From CAWBRY01 sp963791295 (GTDB lineage Bacteria; Bacteroidota; Bacteroidia; Chitinophagales; Chitinophagaceae), in contig CAWBRY010000001.1 in assembly GCA_963791295.1 (NCBI GenBank), positions 2,108,001 through 2,172,000 on the forward strand: DNA of 64,000 nucleotides, in the 5' to 3' direction. Position 1 is the first letter of the stretch; each line of letters begins with the position of its first letter. Both the position numbers and the translations under genes were made by a program. This document shows positions 17,801 through 26,502 of this stretch, piece by piece. The notes beneath the pieces were generated by a model that saw only the letters and a program-made list of their open reading frames with translations, did no database searches and was not told the origin of the DNA.

Positions 17801-18285
17801 AATCGGTGTCTATTTCCATCAATGGAAAAAAAGGGCAGAATGATTTGCTTACGCCGCAGTTCAATAACAAGAACTACCAGTTAAAGACGTATAGCATAGA
17901 ACCGAGCCTGGTTTATATTCGCGGGACTTCTTTCCGCCTGGTCACCGGATATGAGTATGAATTTAAAAAGAACCGGCCGATTTATGGCGGTGAGAAATCT
18001 ACTTCTAATTCCTTCAATATCGAATCGAAATATAATATTCTTCAAAATAGCTCTATCACCGGCAAATTCACATTCAATAACATTGACTATAAATTTCCAG
18101 CCAACACAACGGTGAGTTATATCATGCTTGACGGGTTATTGCCGGGCAAGAATTTTCTCTGGACCCTGGCCCTGACGAAAAGATTGCTGAACAACCTGGA
18201 ACTGAGTTTTCAATATGATGGAAGAAAGGCAGGCATCTCCAAAACAGTGCATGTTGGAAGAGCATCTATCACAGCGTTGTTCTAA
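14803..18285 (+). CDS. Very large outer-membrane beta-barrel protein, SprA-like features, function unassigned
   Basis: The 1160-residue protein begins with a TTG codon at 14803 giving a clear signal peptide (hydrophobic GGILAFLCWLLLCL, cleavage after SDAQ). No upstream ATG in frame gives one. The N-terminal ~330 residues contain structured periplasmic-type segments, including ADITDNN-like and VNFGDIDIRQND-like beta blocks and an ITKDSRIQVEFEYADRNF region that resembles segments of the T9SS translocon barrel SprA. The rest is a long series of amphipathic strands with aromatic girdle residues and a WLDYNNDGVQQLNEFE acidic loop. It is less than half the length of SprA, so I do not call it SprA. 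The stop overlaps the convergent ychF stop by 4 bp. Confidence 0.6.
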   Translation: MRYLGGILAFLCWLLLCLRSDAQITFPGSLGTNLRQKVFKVERDTLRIDTVSIVPSSFSISYVPAENYFLDYVNAILYWKVRPELDTVLITYRVFPYKLNPIAQRMDYDSVVNNFYVAPLQISDGLTAAQKGIFDFGTLKAEGSFGRQIGFGNSQDAVLNSTLNLQLSGMLGDSIEIQAAITDNNIPIQPDGTTQQLNEFDQVYLQFKKKNWQLNLGDIDIRQNDTYFLNFYKRLQGISFQTVARLSKNITSKTLVSGSIAKGKFTRNIFSGLEGNQGPYRLTGANNEFFFIVLANTERVYLDGELLQRGEDQDYVINYNSAEVTFTPRRMITKDSRIQVEFEYADRNFLNANIFLQQQFEINKNLKIRVGVFNNGDAKNSPINQTLDANQKQILANLGDSIQRAFYPAAVLDTFGTGKILYQKLYYNPGAGIDSFYQYSIDPDSAKYSLSFADVGQGNGNYIPDFNGANGKVFRFVAPVGNLKQGRYEPVQILVTPKKQQVVNLGVDYYLDKNTLLKTEIATSNTDVNTFSTKDKGDDRGWAAKFVITNNKIIKPEKKLLLTTLLDYEYVQRKFRPLERLRTVEFSRDWGLPLVLAPADENIIRAGVGLKNGDNQSISYQFTNYHRSDNYNGYQNTILHLANWKGWILNNQLMITNFHIANDQGSFFRPVLDLSKQLKKMNNWRLGFRYAMERNSVHNTTTDILTPVAFSYDNYAVYLRSDENKKNRYGITFFTRSDKYPVNKDFIRGDRSLNLNLQTELLANTNRQFYLNATFRKLKVYNGTVSKQVEDETILGRAEYVMNEWKGLLTGNVLYEVGAGQEQRRDYAYLETPAGTGQYAWLDYNNDGVQQLNEFELAAFPDQAKFIRIFTPTNDFIKANYITFNYSLNFSPRAILNSPDLKGMKEFLSRINLLSSLQTNKKSLARGSFEFNPFKYAPNDTALITLSTAFLNTISFNRLSSVWGFDLTNLRNNGKSLLTYGYETRRLNDWILKWRWNMNKSVSISINGKKGQNDLLTPQFNNKNYQLKTYSIEPSLVYIRGTSFRLVTGYEYEFKKNRPIYGGEKSTSNSFNIESKYNILQNSSITGKFTFNNIDYKFPANTTVSYIMLDGLLPGKNFLWTLALTKRLLNNLELSFQYDGRKAGISKTVHVGRASITALF

Positions 18286-19379
18286 ACATTGAACCTAAAG
18301 TGCATCACGTCCCCGTCCTTCACCACATATTCCTTTCCTTCAATCCTTAATTTACCTGCTTCTCTGCACGCGGCTTCCGATCCATATTGCAGGTAATCGT
18401 TATAGCTGATCACTTCGGCCTTGATAAATCCTTTTTCAAAATCTGTGTGAATGACGCCTGCTGCCTGCGGTGCTTTCCATCCTTCATGAATAGTCCAGGC
18501 CCTGACCTCCTGTTCCCCCGCCGTGAAATAGGTATATAAACTTAATAGTTTATAGGTTGCATGGATCAATCTATCCAGGGCCGGCTCCGTCATCTTATAC
18601 TCTTCCATGAAGAGCAATTTATCATCGGGGTTTTCCATTTCTGCTATCTGTGCCTCGATAGAATTATTCATGATGATCACTTCTGCCTTCTCATCTTTTA
18701 CAGCGTTCATCAGCGCATCAGAAAATCGATTGCCCGTATGCATGGATGCTTCATCCACGTTCGCTACATAGAGCACGGGTTTATCGGTAAGCAGGAAAAG
18801 GTCGGCGATGGCGTTTCTTTGTTCTTTGGACAAGTCCAGTTCCCGGATGTTCTTTCCTTTTTCCAGTTGACTCTTACAAAGAGTGAGAGCATCTAATTCG
18901 GATTTCAGCTTGGGATCGATGCGGGCTTGTTTTTCAGTCCTGGAAATTTTCTTGTCGATGCCTTCCAGGTCTTTCAACTGCAGTTCCGTGTCAATTATTT
19001 CCTTATCACTCACTGGGTGGATGGCTCCCTCATCACGTAAAATATTTTCATCTTCAAAACACCGGATCACATGAATGATCGCATCCACTTCCCGGATATT
19101 AGCAAGGAATTTATTTCCCAATCCCTCCCCCTTGCTTGCACCTCTCACCAATCCCGCAATGTCTACTATTTCGATCTGCGTAGGTACAATTCGTTGCGGT
19201 TTGACGAGTTCGGCCAACTTGTATAACCGGGGGTCGGGTACGTCTACCAGGCCCACATTCGGATCAATGGTACAAAAGCGGTAATTGCTCGCCTGGGCTT
19301 TGGCGCTAATGCTTACCGCATTGAATAAGGTCGACTTTCCTACGTTTGGTAATCCTACAATTCCTCCTTGCAATGCCAT
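18282..19379 (-). CDS. ychF: Redox-regulated ATPase YchF (Obg-family, OLA1 homologue)
   Basis: YchF is a conserved P-loop NTPase that prefers ATP and associates with ribosomes. The 365-residue protein shows the G1 motif GIVGLPNVGKSTLFNA (residues 6-21), a G2/G3 region (IVDIAGLVRGASKGEGLGNKFL), a coiled-coil insertion (about 125-170), an N-K/T-x-D-variant region (VLYVANVDE), and the C-terminal TGS-type domain (VRAWTIHEGWKAPQAAGVIHTDF). Length and architecture are exactly those of the family. It is a monocistronic minus-strand gene with a 176-bp gap to the divergent SpmA/SpmB gene. Confidence 0.96.
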   Translation of the reverse strand: MALQGGIVGLPNVGKSTLFNAVSISAKAQASNYRFCTIDPNVGLVDVPDPRLYKLAELVKPQRIVPTQIEIVDIAGLVRGASKGEGLGNKFLANIREVDAIIHVIRCFEDENILRDEGAIHPVSDKEIIDTELQLKDLEGIDKKISRTEKQARIDPKLKSELDALTLCKSQLEKGKNIRELDLSKEQRNAIADLFLLTDKPVLYVANVDEASMHTGNRFSDALMNAVKDEKAEVIIMNNSIEAQIAEMENPDDKLLFMEEYKMTEPALDRLIHATYKLLSLYTYFTAGEQEVRAWTIHEGWKAPQAAGVIHTDFEKGFIKAEVISYNDYLQYGSEAACREAGKLRIEGKEYVVKDGDVMHFRFNV

Positions 19380-19555
19380 CTTAGATTAGTGTTTCAGATA
19401 AATTTAATCGATAACGTACTTCGACAATAGAAGACATTATTTTTTGAGGCGCAAAGATAAGTCATGATGATCTTGCAGGAAAGCGATTTGTGCAAAGATG
19501 CTTTTGGTGTTTACATAAAAATCCTGAATCTTGAATCTTAAATATTGGAAACCTT

Positions 19556-21043
19556 ATGGCCCTGAGCAGGATCTGGTCGGCATTTATCATCATTGCTATC
19601 CTCGTAGCCGGCGCCCGGATGGTATCAGGAGATCAAAAGATCTTTACGAGAATGGTTGTGGGCAGGTCTTCTGACAAGTATGATAGTGTATATTATTACG
19701 CCGTCGGCTCCTACCTGAATCAAAATCTTGCTTCCAATTATCCTGAATTTCTCAAGGAATATGGCTATTTCAAGACGGATTCTGTAAATCGCGCAACGGT
19801 CTTACTAACGGATAACCTGACCCATGATTCGGTGATCAGTGCAAAAACTTTGAATCCGGCTCTGCAGACCATCACCTATGTATCGGTGCAGAAAACCCTT
19901 CATAGAAATGTGGATGGCATCATTGAAACAGCCAAGAATGCAGTGTTAGATATTATCCTTCCCCTGATTGGCGTATTGGCATTATTCATGGGCTTTTTGA
20001 GCATTGCAGAAAAAGCGGGCGGAGTGCGGCTTATATCAAAGATCATCTGGCCATTTTTTTCGAAAATTTTTCCAGAAATCCCGAAAGGTCATCCTGCCAC
20101 CGGCCACATGATGATGAATTTTTCAGCCAACCTGTTAAACCTGGATAACGCAGCAACTCCTTTCGGACTGAAAGCGATGGAAAGCCTGCAGGAATTGAAT
20201 ACAAATAAATCCATTGCATCCAACTCGCAGATCATGTTTCTGGCATTGCATGCATCGGGACTTACATTGATCCCAGTGACGATCATCGCGTATCGCTCGG
20301 GGTTGGGTGCGCGAAATCCGACCGACATCTTTATACCCTGTATGATCGCCACCTTCGTCGCAACTATTGCCGCGATGATCATCGTCTCCTTCAAGCAAAA
20401 GATCAATGTACTGCAGCCTGTCATCCTTGCCTGGGTAGGCGGTATCTCGATATTGATTGCTTTGCTAGTAACTTATGTTAGTCGCCTCGACGCTACTTAC
20501 GCCCAAACGTTTTCAGGGATATTAAGCAATGGAATCATTCTCGGCATTTTTCTTTTAATTGTGCTTGGAGGTATTTATAAAAAGATAGATGTCTTTGACG
20601 CCTTTGTTGAAGGCGCCAAAGGCGGATTTGAAACCGGCGTCCGGATCATTCCTTATATCGTAGGAATGTTGGTGGCCATTAGTATGCTGCGAACAAGTGG
20701 CAGTTTTGATGTGCTGATCAATGGAATAAAGTCCCTCTTTGCTGCATTGGGGACAGATACCAGGTTCGTGGATGGATTACCGACTGCATTGATAAAGCCG
20801 TTGAGCGGCAGTGGTGCACGCGGAATGATGGTGGATACGATGAAGACTTTTGGTCCCGATTCATTTGCAGGTAGGCTGGCATGTATCCTCCAGGGTTCTT
20901 CGGATACGACATTCTATGTGGTTGCAGTTTATTTTGGATCAGTAAGTATCCGGAATACGAGGTACTCGGTAGGAGCGATGCTGCTCGCGGATCTAATGGG
21001 AATAATCGCGGCGATCATCTTATGTTATTTGTTCTTCCGGTGA
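19556..21043 (+). CDS. SpmA/SpmB-like fusion membrane protein (nucleoside-recognition Gate domains)
   Basis: The 495-residue protein joins two Gate (nucleoside recognition) membrane halves that are separate as spore maturation proteins SpmA and SpmB in Bacillus. A first membrane segment (about residues 8-22) is followed by an extracytoplasmic stretch. Then comes the first half (DIILPLIGVLALFMGFLSIAEKAG, HPATGHMMMNFSANLLNLDNAATPFGLKAMESL) and the second half from about residue 315 (SNGIILGIFLLIVLGG, GLPTALIKPLSGSGARGMM, LQGSSDTTFYVVAVYFGS). The fusion is common in Bacteroidota, which do not sporulate. The transported substrate is unknown. The ~100-residue insert after the first segment is not typical of Bacillus SpmA. 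Confidence 0.85.
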   Translation: MALSRIWSAFIIIAILVAGARMVSGDQKIFTRMVVGRSSDKYDSVYYYAVGSYLNQNLASNYPEFLKEYGYFKTDSVNRATVLLTDNLTHDSVISAKTLNPALQTITYVSVQKTLHRNVDGIIETAKNAVLDIILPLIGVLALFMGFLSIAEKAGGVRLISKIIWPFFSKIFPEIPKGHPATGHMMMNFSANLLNLDNAATPFGLKAMESLQELNTNKSIASNSQIMFLALHASGLTLIPVTIIAYRSGLGARNPTDIFIPCMIATFVATIAAMIIVSFKQKINVLQPVILAWVGGISILIALLVTYVSRLDATYAQTFSGILSNGIILGIFLLIVLGGIYKKIDVFDAFVEGAKGGFETGVRIIPYIVGMLVAISMLRTSGSFDVLINGIKSLFAALGTDTRFVDGLPTALIKPLSGSGARGMMVDTMKTFGPDSFAGRLACILQGSSDTTFYVVAVYFGSVSIRNTRYSVGAMLLADLMGIIAAIILCYLFFR

Positions 21044-21087
21044 CACTCACCACTCACCACTCACCACTGACCATTCACCACTCACAC
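21043..21087. repeat. Simple CACTCACCA-type direct repeat
   Basis: At least five imperfect copies of a CACTCAC/CACCACT unit fill the gap between the two convergent genes ending at 21043 and 21082. The reverse-complement of the same type of repeat is present at 30407-30442. Confidence 0.7.
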
Positions 21088-21831
21088 GATTTCGATTCCT
21101 GCATTTCTATAAGGAGCTAATATTGGATCACTCGAATCCAGTTCGGTAACTAACGTATCGATTTCGCTGAGTTCACAAACCTGGATGGTTTGCGCCGTAT
21201 TCAACTTTTCGGCGATAGACAGACATACCAATTTATTTGAAGATTCGATCATCGCCCTTTTTAGCTTGACCAGGTCTGAATCGGTTGCTGTGATGCCATG
21301 TTGCAGGTCTATCGCTTCCGGGCTGATAAAACAGATATCCGCTTTATATTTTTTGATCTTAGCAATAGCCTCATTTCCAACGGTCATTTTAAATCCTTTT
21401 GAAATTTTATCTCCAATCAATATGACATCAATGTTTGGATGGCGCATGTATTCCAAAATGGCTGGTATGCTCCCCGTAATAAAGGTGGCTGTCAGCTCTG
21501 GCGGGAGCAAACGAGCCATTTCCACAATGGTAGTACCTCCATTCGTGAAAATGGCCATACCATCCTTAATTAGACCAATAGCTTTTTCAGCTATTCTTTG
21601 CTTTTGAATTTGAGAATAAACACCACTGGTAGGAAAATAGACCTGGTGAAAAGAATGCGATAACGCTCCACCGTGCACTTTGATTACTTTACCCTCGTCT
21701 GCCAACTCCTGGAGGTCCCGGCGAATCGTATCCTCGGAGACATGAATCTCTGCGCAAAGGGTAGAAGAAAGAACTTTATTGTGCAGGTTCACCTGGTGCA
21801 GAATATAAGCCTGTCTTTCCTTCTTTAACAT
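21082..21831 (-). CDS. DeoR/GlpR-family transcriptional regulator
   Basis: DeoR-family regulators bind DNA through an N-terminal winged helix and sense phosphorylated sugars through a C-terminal SIS-like domain. The 249-residue protein has the HTH at about residues 18-55 (HVSEDTIRRDLQELADEG then KVIKVHGGA). The DeoRC effector domain follows, with the GGTTIVEMARLLP sugar-phosphate loop and a VILIGDKISKGF block. The metabolic target cannot be read from the neighbours: the next gene (21912) is an unrelated barrel protein on the same strand, and the left neighbour is convergent. Confidence 0.9.
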   Translation of the reverse strand: MLKKERQAYILHQVNLHNKVLSSTLCAEIHVSEDTIRRDLQELADEGKVIKVHGGALSHSFHQVYFPTSGVYSQIQKQRIAEKAIGLIKDGMAIFTNGGTTIVEMARLLPPELTATFITGSIPAILEYMRHPNIDVILIGDKISKGFKMTVGNEAIAKIKKYKADICFISPEAIDLQHGITATDSDLVKLKRAMIESSNKLVCLSIAEKLNTAQTIQVCELSEIDTLVTELDSSDPILAPYRNAGIEIV

Positions 21832-21911
21832 TCGGCAATTTTACTAAATCTAAAGTAAATCAAATTCCGAATGAAATTGCAGAACGATCAGGGGATGTGC
21901 GCCATGTGTAC

Positions 21912-22424
21912 TTATTCGCTACGAGCTTCAGAATATTTTTTTCCAAACGTAAAACGGGCTGTAAAGCCTACCGCAGCCGGTTCAAAGTTGATGTCGCTGA
22001 CAATATTTAGTTCCGGTTTCCAATCCATGGAAAGATTCAACGGAACGTTGGGAAATTTGTAGTCCAATCCCAATACACCCTGAGCTCCAAAATTGGTGTT
22101 GGTCTCATTTCTTTGCTTATTGGGATTATAGGTCTTAACAAAACTCAGGTAACCGCCGGCTCCATAATACCACTGCAACCCGGATGAGGAAAAGGGTTTG
22201 TGGATCTCAATGAGTAATCCGAGGGCCAGAGGATCGCCAAATGAAAAAAGTCCTTCTAATGCCATTTTATTGGTGACAAAATGCTTGATGGAAATTGAGT
22301 TATTCACGGCAGGTGCGCTACTGCTAAGTCTTACCCCTAGTGCTGTTTTATAATCCTGGGCCATCGACTCATTCAGGTAGCATGTTCCAGCCACCAACAT
22401 CATAACAAGGATGAATTTTTTCAT
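21912..22424 (-). CDS. Outer-membrane beta-barrel protein with signal peptide
   Basis: The 170-residue protein starts at the ATG at 22424 (MKKFILVMMLVAGTCYLNESMAQ), which gives a clean signal peptide; a longer frame opening at a TTG at 22496 adds an unlikely leader. The mature part has amphipathic strands and glycine/aromatic patterns of an 8-stranded barrel (LGVRLSSSAPAVNNSISIKHF, WYYGAGGYLSFV, GAQGVLGLDYKF) and ends FTARFTFGKKYSEARSE. It is one of several short barrels in the window and carries no recognisable enzymatic motif. It is a single minus-strand gene; the DeoR regulator begins 81 bp downstream. Confidence 0.7.
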   Translation of the reverse strand: MKKFILVMMLVAGTCYLNESMAQDYKTALGVRLSSSAPAVNNSISIKHFVTNKMALEGLFSFGDPLALGLLIEIHKPFSSSGLQWYYGAGGYLSFVKTYNPNKQRNETNTNFGAQGVLGLDYKFPNVPLNLSMDWKPELNIVSDINFEPAAVGFTARFTFGKKYSEARSE

Positions 22425-22599
22425 GGTGATTTTATTTGTTTGTAGAGTAAACGAAAAACAATGCCAATAAAATCTAAATAAAATGCAAAAGTTCAATCAC
22501 ATGCAATAATCTTGTACTGATCTTATCATGGATTGCCGCGATCAAAAAACGTTTTTAACATTACGAATGTATATGCTCCATACATTTCCGACGTGCCCG

Positions 22600-24393
22600 C
22601 TATTCAAACAATTCGAATTTCGTCTTCGGTCTTCTCGATTCCTGCCAAATAAACCCCGGCAACCGCATTTCTTTTGGATCCTTTTGCCTCATTGGCCAAA
22701 CAGTCCCCGTGACCATACTTCGGAAAACGACTTTGTTCAATTCCTTATTCGCAAAATAGATGTCAAGAATATCCGATTTTGATTCATTTACGCCGGTATA
22801 AGCACTGTCCTCGTCCTGGATATAATAAATGCACTCCGCAAGACCACTGCAACGCACAGAATCGATTGAACCTTCTTTGAAAAATCCATCCATCCTGCTG
22901 GATTTGATCTGGTTGAAGACCTCCGGGTCCAACTGATTTATCAGGAAACTATGTGTGAAGACCTTAACGCGGTCGGCCTGCTTATTCTTTGTAAATAATA
23001 ATATGGTGTCTCCCGTGATCTGGCTTTCGTTTGCCCACACGACGGGATCCTGGAATAACCGGAATACCGAATCCTTGAATGAATAAAATAAACTGTCTGA
23101 TACTGCCTGCATGGAATCAGAAAAAATGCGGACATGCCGGTAAGCCTCGAAGTAGCGATTGGTGCTATCTTTTTCATTCATTGCTACCGCCTCAGTTGAG
23201 TTGAGGCTTTGGGAGACAAGAGTGTCCTTTTGTTGCGGAACGGCCACTTTTTTAACATTGATACTGTCAAAGTTGGTAATCGTATCCCGCGCAATAGTCG
23301 AATCTCTATTGACAATGCGCCCCGTGCTATCTACATTGACTGAATCCCTACTCACGGTAAGAGTATCCTGAACAGAGTCTGTCTTTCTAACTGGCAAATC
23401 AGTCAACCGCGCAGAAAAGAGAGTATCTGCGGTAATAAATATGGAGTCGTTATCCTGTTTAATGATCATGACCGGCTTCAGGGTAGCCAGGATCGCCTCC
23501 GTTTTTTTGTTTCGAAAGATACTGCCAGCCAGGATAGTTGTTTGATTGGTGCTGTCTATAATAATCGCGTTGCCTTCGGCCTGGGCAACGCCCGTGCTAT
23601 CATCAATGGCAATGCGGTTTGCGCGGATCGTTGTACTTCCATCCTTAATGGTCGGTCGTTGGCCGAATTCTGCCTTACCCGTTTGAAGATTGTAAAAGCC
23701 TTCCTTTGTTTGAATGGTCCTTCCACTACTATCCCGAATAAATGTTTCGGCAATAAATCTCACCGTACCGCTCTCCGTGTTATAGAGCAGGGAATCCGTT
23801 TTTATTGTATAGGCCGGATCCCTCAAGTCGACATCTTTCTTGAAATAAACATCTTTCAAGTCGGTGTAATAAAAACCTTCTTTGCTGGTGAGCACCGATT
23901 TTTTATTGATCACTTTGCCTCCATGCTGGTAAATTCCAATCTTGGTATCTACATCATATTCCATGTCGGGCGTCGTCAGCTCTCCCTTGCCATCTGTAAG
24001 ACGAACAGCCCCATCGAGGTAGGCAACCTTTTTCTTGATCAGGTAAATTAAATGGTTGGAATAAATATTTGCGGTATCTGAATCATTAATGTGAACATGC
24101 CCCCACGCTTCGAAGATGTTAGTGTTATTGTTAATGACGCAGCTATCGCAATCGAAAAGAGTGCTCCCTTGCTTTAGTCGAACATTACCCGCTAATATTT
24201 GAAGTTGCGTAGAGTCATTTATTTTCCTGACTTCGAGCTTCCTCCCGGTCAGGATCTCAATGGTCACCAGGGAATCCTCTGCAGTGCGAGTGGTGGTTTT
24301 GGGAGCGAGGTCATTAATTTGACCGTATGAAACAGTAGCTAAAAGCAGGCATCCTGCCAGGAAAAAGTAGGGAAATATTTGTTTATATCGCAT
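22600..24393 (-). CDS. OstA/LptA-like N-terminal domain protein (LPS transport)
   Basis: The 597-residue protein has a signal peptide (FFLAGCLLLATVSYG). Two OstA-like beta-jellyroll regions follow: QILAGNVRLKQGSTLFDCDS through AYLDGAVRLTDG (about 65-160), and IRANRIAIDD through ILAGSIF (about 255-310). The family includes LptA and the periplasmic part of LptD, which carry lipopolysaccharide across the periplasm. The middle is rich in Asp/Thr/Ser and may be disordered; the C-terminal third repeats the motif (AYRHVRIFSDSMQAVSDSLFY). The ATG overlaps the MCE gene's TGA as TGATG, so I chose 24393, not the in-frame TTG at 24396. With the MCE, amidase and LptD-like genes it forms an envelope cluster. 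Confidence 0.75.
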   Translation of the reverse strand: MRYKQIFPYFFLAGCLLLATVSYGQINDLAPKTTTRTAEDSLVTIEILTGRKLEVRKINDSTQLQILAGNVRLKQGSTLFDCDSCVINNNTNIFEAWGHVHINDSDTANIYSNHLIYLIKKKVAYLDGAVRLTDGKGELTTPDMEYDVDTKIGIYQHGGKVINKKSVLTSKEGFYYTDLKDVYFKKDVDLRDPAYTIKTDSLLYNTESGTVRFIAETFIRDSSGRTIQTKEGFYNLQTGKAEFGQRPTIKDGSTTIRANRIAIDDSTGVAQAEGNAIIIDSTNQTTILAGSIFRNKKTEAILATLKPVMIIKQDNDSIFITADTLFSARLTDLPVRKTDSVQDTLTVSRDSVNVDSTGRIVNRDSTIARDTITNFDSINVKKVAVPQQKDTLVSQSLNSTEAVAMNEKDSTNRYFEAYRHVRIFSDSMQAVSDSLFYSFKDSVFRLFQDPVVWANESQITGDTILLFTKNKQADRVKVFTHSFLINQLDPEVFNQIKSSRMDGFFKEGSIDSVRCSGLAECIYYIQDEDSAYTGVNESKSDILDIYFANKELNKVVFRSMVTGTVWPMRQKDPKEMRLPGFIWQESRRPKTKFELFE

Positions 24394-25382
24394 CAATTAC
24401 CCGAAGAAAGAGAATCCTTTTTCGTTGGCGAAGTTATGGGGCCTGTGCGGTCTTTCTTGCCGAACACGGAAAGATTAACATAGCGTCTCGGATGCGTCCG
24501 AAGATCATCCATCAGCAACTCCGCGCTGATGATGGCATCATTGAGCTTGTTATATAGTTGCCTGTCATTGATCAGTGCTCCCAGGGTTCCTTTAGGACTG
24601 TTGACCTTGCCGATAATGGCTTTCAACTCGGCGATAGCCGCATGCATTGAATCGAGTGTAGGTTGAACGTCAAGATTGGAGATTTTTTCGGCGGCTCTCT
24701 TTGCGCTGCTAATTACAGCGGTGATGCTATCATTGTTGTTCTTCAGATTTTCGGTAATAGAACTTGCGTTATTAAGTGTCTTAGCTAAAGATCCTGTTTG
24801 ATTATTTAATAGTCCGCTAAGTGAATTGCTTGCCTGGTTGAGGTTAGCCAAGGTCTGTTGCAAGTGCCCGCGCGCGTCGGAAGTCAGTACATTATTGACA
24901 TTACTCATTACCCTGTTCAATGAATCGAGAGAATTTCGAACCTTATTGAGTGTCGGCGTTAATTGTGCCTTTACATCATCTAATATACCGCTGTCCACCC
25001 TCGTCTTTAATGTATCACCCGAATGCAGGAAAATACTGTCGTTTCCTTTTTCAATCACCAGGAACGAAGAACCGACAAGCGGGCTGGAGATATAAGCCTT
25101 GGAATCACGCGGAATATTGACTTCTTCTGTAAGGTGGATGGTCGCTACAATTCCATTTACATTTTTGTCCTGCGCATCCAGGGAATAAACTTTGCCGATC
25201 ACCCATCCATTGATCTTTACTTCGTTTGATTTGGTCAGCGGCCCGAGATCAGTAAAGACTGCATATATCTGCTTGCTGGTATTGAAGACATCTTTACCTT
25301 TTAAGAAATTGAAGCCAAGGATAAGAATGGTGAGGGCGACAATGGACAGGATGCCAACCTTTGTTTCGTTGCTGATCTTCAT
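24393..25382 (-). CDS. MCE/MlaD-family lipid transport protein
   Basis: MlaD-type proteins are the substrate-binding component of MCE ABC transporters that move phospholipids between membranes. The 329-residue protein has one N-terminal transmembrane anchor (VGILSIVALTILILGFNFLKG, about residues 8-28 in part). Then the MCE domain (about 38-115) shows YAVFTDLGPLTKSNEVKINGWVIGKV and PRDSKAYISSPLVGSSFL. A long helical tail with regularly spaced hydrophobics follows (about 130-290, LDSLNRVMSNVNNVL repeats), and the C-terminus is low complexity. The permease MlaE and ATPase MlaF partners are not in this window. It is followed with TGATG overlap by the OstA-like gene. Confidence 0.9.
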   Translation of the reverse strand: MKISNETKVGILSIVALTILILGFNFLKGKDVFNTSKQIYAVFTDLGPLTKSNEVKINGWVIGKVYSLDAQDKNVNGIVATIHLTEEVNIPRDSKAYISSPLVGSSFLVIEKGNDSIFLHSGDTLKTRVDSGILDDVKAQLTPTLNKVRNSLDSLNRVMSNVNNVLTSDARGHLQQTLANLNQASNSLSGLLNNQTGSLAKTLNNASSITENLKNNNDSITAVISSAKRAAEKISNLDVQPTLDSMHAAIAELKAIIGKVNSPKGTLGALINDRQLYNKLNDAIISAELLMDDLRTHPRRYVNLSVFGKKDRTGPITSPTKKDSLSSGN

Positions 25383-25466
25383 TCGCGTGGGTTTGTCCGG
25401 CAGTAGCCGACTGGTTTATCAGCCCAAATTAACCAATTATTTTTAAACGGATTTCGTATGAAGGCG

Positions 25467-26420
25467 TTATTGCCCCTGCTCCGTTTTATTCTCCAACCTG
25501 GTCTTGTAATTTTTGAGAGCAGTAAAAATATTATTTACGATCACTTCCTGGCCGGCATCGCTATTAATGTAATCTTCTTCTTCCTTGTTAGAGATAAATC
25601 CGATCTCCACTAATATGCTGGGCATTCCCGTCGCCTGAAGAACCCAGATGCCTTTATCATTCCTTTGCTTCACGCCCCGGCTGGTGCGGCCGGCAGCCAC
25701 GAATTCCTTTTCAACCAGGTCGGCCAGATTTAGACTCTTACGGAAATAATTTTGCGCATAGATGAGCATCATTGCCTTTTCCGCGGGGTCGGAAGGATCC
25801 GGCAGCTGAATGGTCGATGTTGAATCGATCTCTCCATAATAATCATTATTCATTGACACCGAATTGACCTTCGCGTCATTCTTATTGACTGCCCAGATGT
25901 ACGTTTCTGTTCCCTTTGCTTTGTTCTCTACCCAAAAGGATTCGTATTTGTATTCATAATATTTCTTTTTAATGAGCTTCTTGCCTTTTTTTACGGTCTT
26001 ATAGTGAGGAATTTTGCCAATCACTTTTTTTTCGTACCAGCCCCCGGGATGGCGACCGGCCGAATTGCAATGGATCGCTATAAACAACTCTCCATGTGAT
26101 GAATTAGCCAGGTCAGCCCGGTACTTTAGCGCAGCATCCTTGTTGGGCATATTGCCGGGCAATACATCGGTGGTGCGGGTATAAATTATTTTCATCGCAG
26201 GGAATTCCTTTGCGATCACCTCACCCAATTTTAGAGAAACGGAAAGGCTGACATCAGCTTCTGAAGAAAAAGTGCCCCTGGCTCCAGGATCCAATCCTCC
26301 ATGGCCGGGATCAATGACAATTGTTTGAAGGGGTTTTGCTGCCGGGTTTTCGGTTGGACCTTCCAGATATAGCAGGATAGGCAGGGCAAGCGTAGTTATT
26401 ACGTAGGACAGATTTCTCAT
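25467..26420 (-). CDS. N-acetylmuramoyl-L-alanine amidase (Amidase_3), copy 1
   Basis: These zinc amidases cleave the bond between MurNAc and L-alanine in peptidoglycan. The 317-residue protein has a signal sequence (LSYVITTLALPILLYLEG). Zinc ligands are seen in IVIDPGHGGLDPGARG (His, about residue 40), a Glu in SSEADVSLSVS, and a His in FIAIHCNSAGRHPGG. The catalytic Glu sits in PSILVEIGFISNKEEEDY near the C-terminus. An insertion of about 60 Lys/Tyr-rich residues (KKGKKLIKKKYYEYKYE) follows the HCNSAG block, which is typical of Bacteroidota AmiC-like enzymes. It is 82 bp downstream of a paralogue on the same strand. Confidence 0.93.
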   Translation of the reverse strand: MRNLSYVITTLALPILLYLEGPTENPAAKPLQTIVIDPGHGGLDPGARGTFSSEADVSLSVSLKLGEVIAKEFPAMKIIYTRTTDVLPGNMPNKDAALKYRADLANSSHGELFIAIHCNSAGRHPGGWYEKKVIGKIPHYKTVKKGKKLIKKKYYEYKYESFWVENKAKGTETYIWAVNKNDAKVNSVSMNNDYYGEIDSTSTIQLPDPSDPAEKAMMLIYAQNYFRKSLNLADLVEKEFVAAGRTSRGVKQRNDKGIWVLQATGMPSILVEIGFISNKEEEDYINSDAGQEVIVNNIFTALKNYKTRLENKTEQGQ

Positions 26421-26502
26421 AAGTGCGCAAGTTACAACTATGATTTAATGATTCATAGATGGCTAGATTGGTCAGTCAATGAAATCTTAGCGTTCATTGC
26501 AA

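Noticed and set aside
14803..18285. Calling the large barrel SprA or a TonB receptor
   Set aside because: SprA is far longer, and no TonB box or plug domain is seen.
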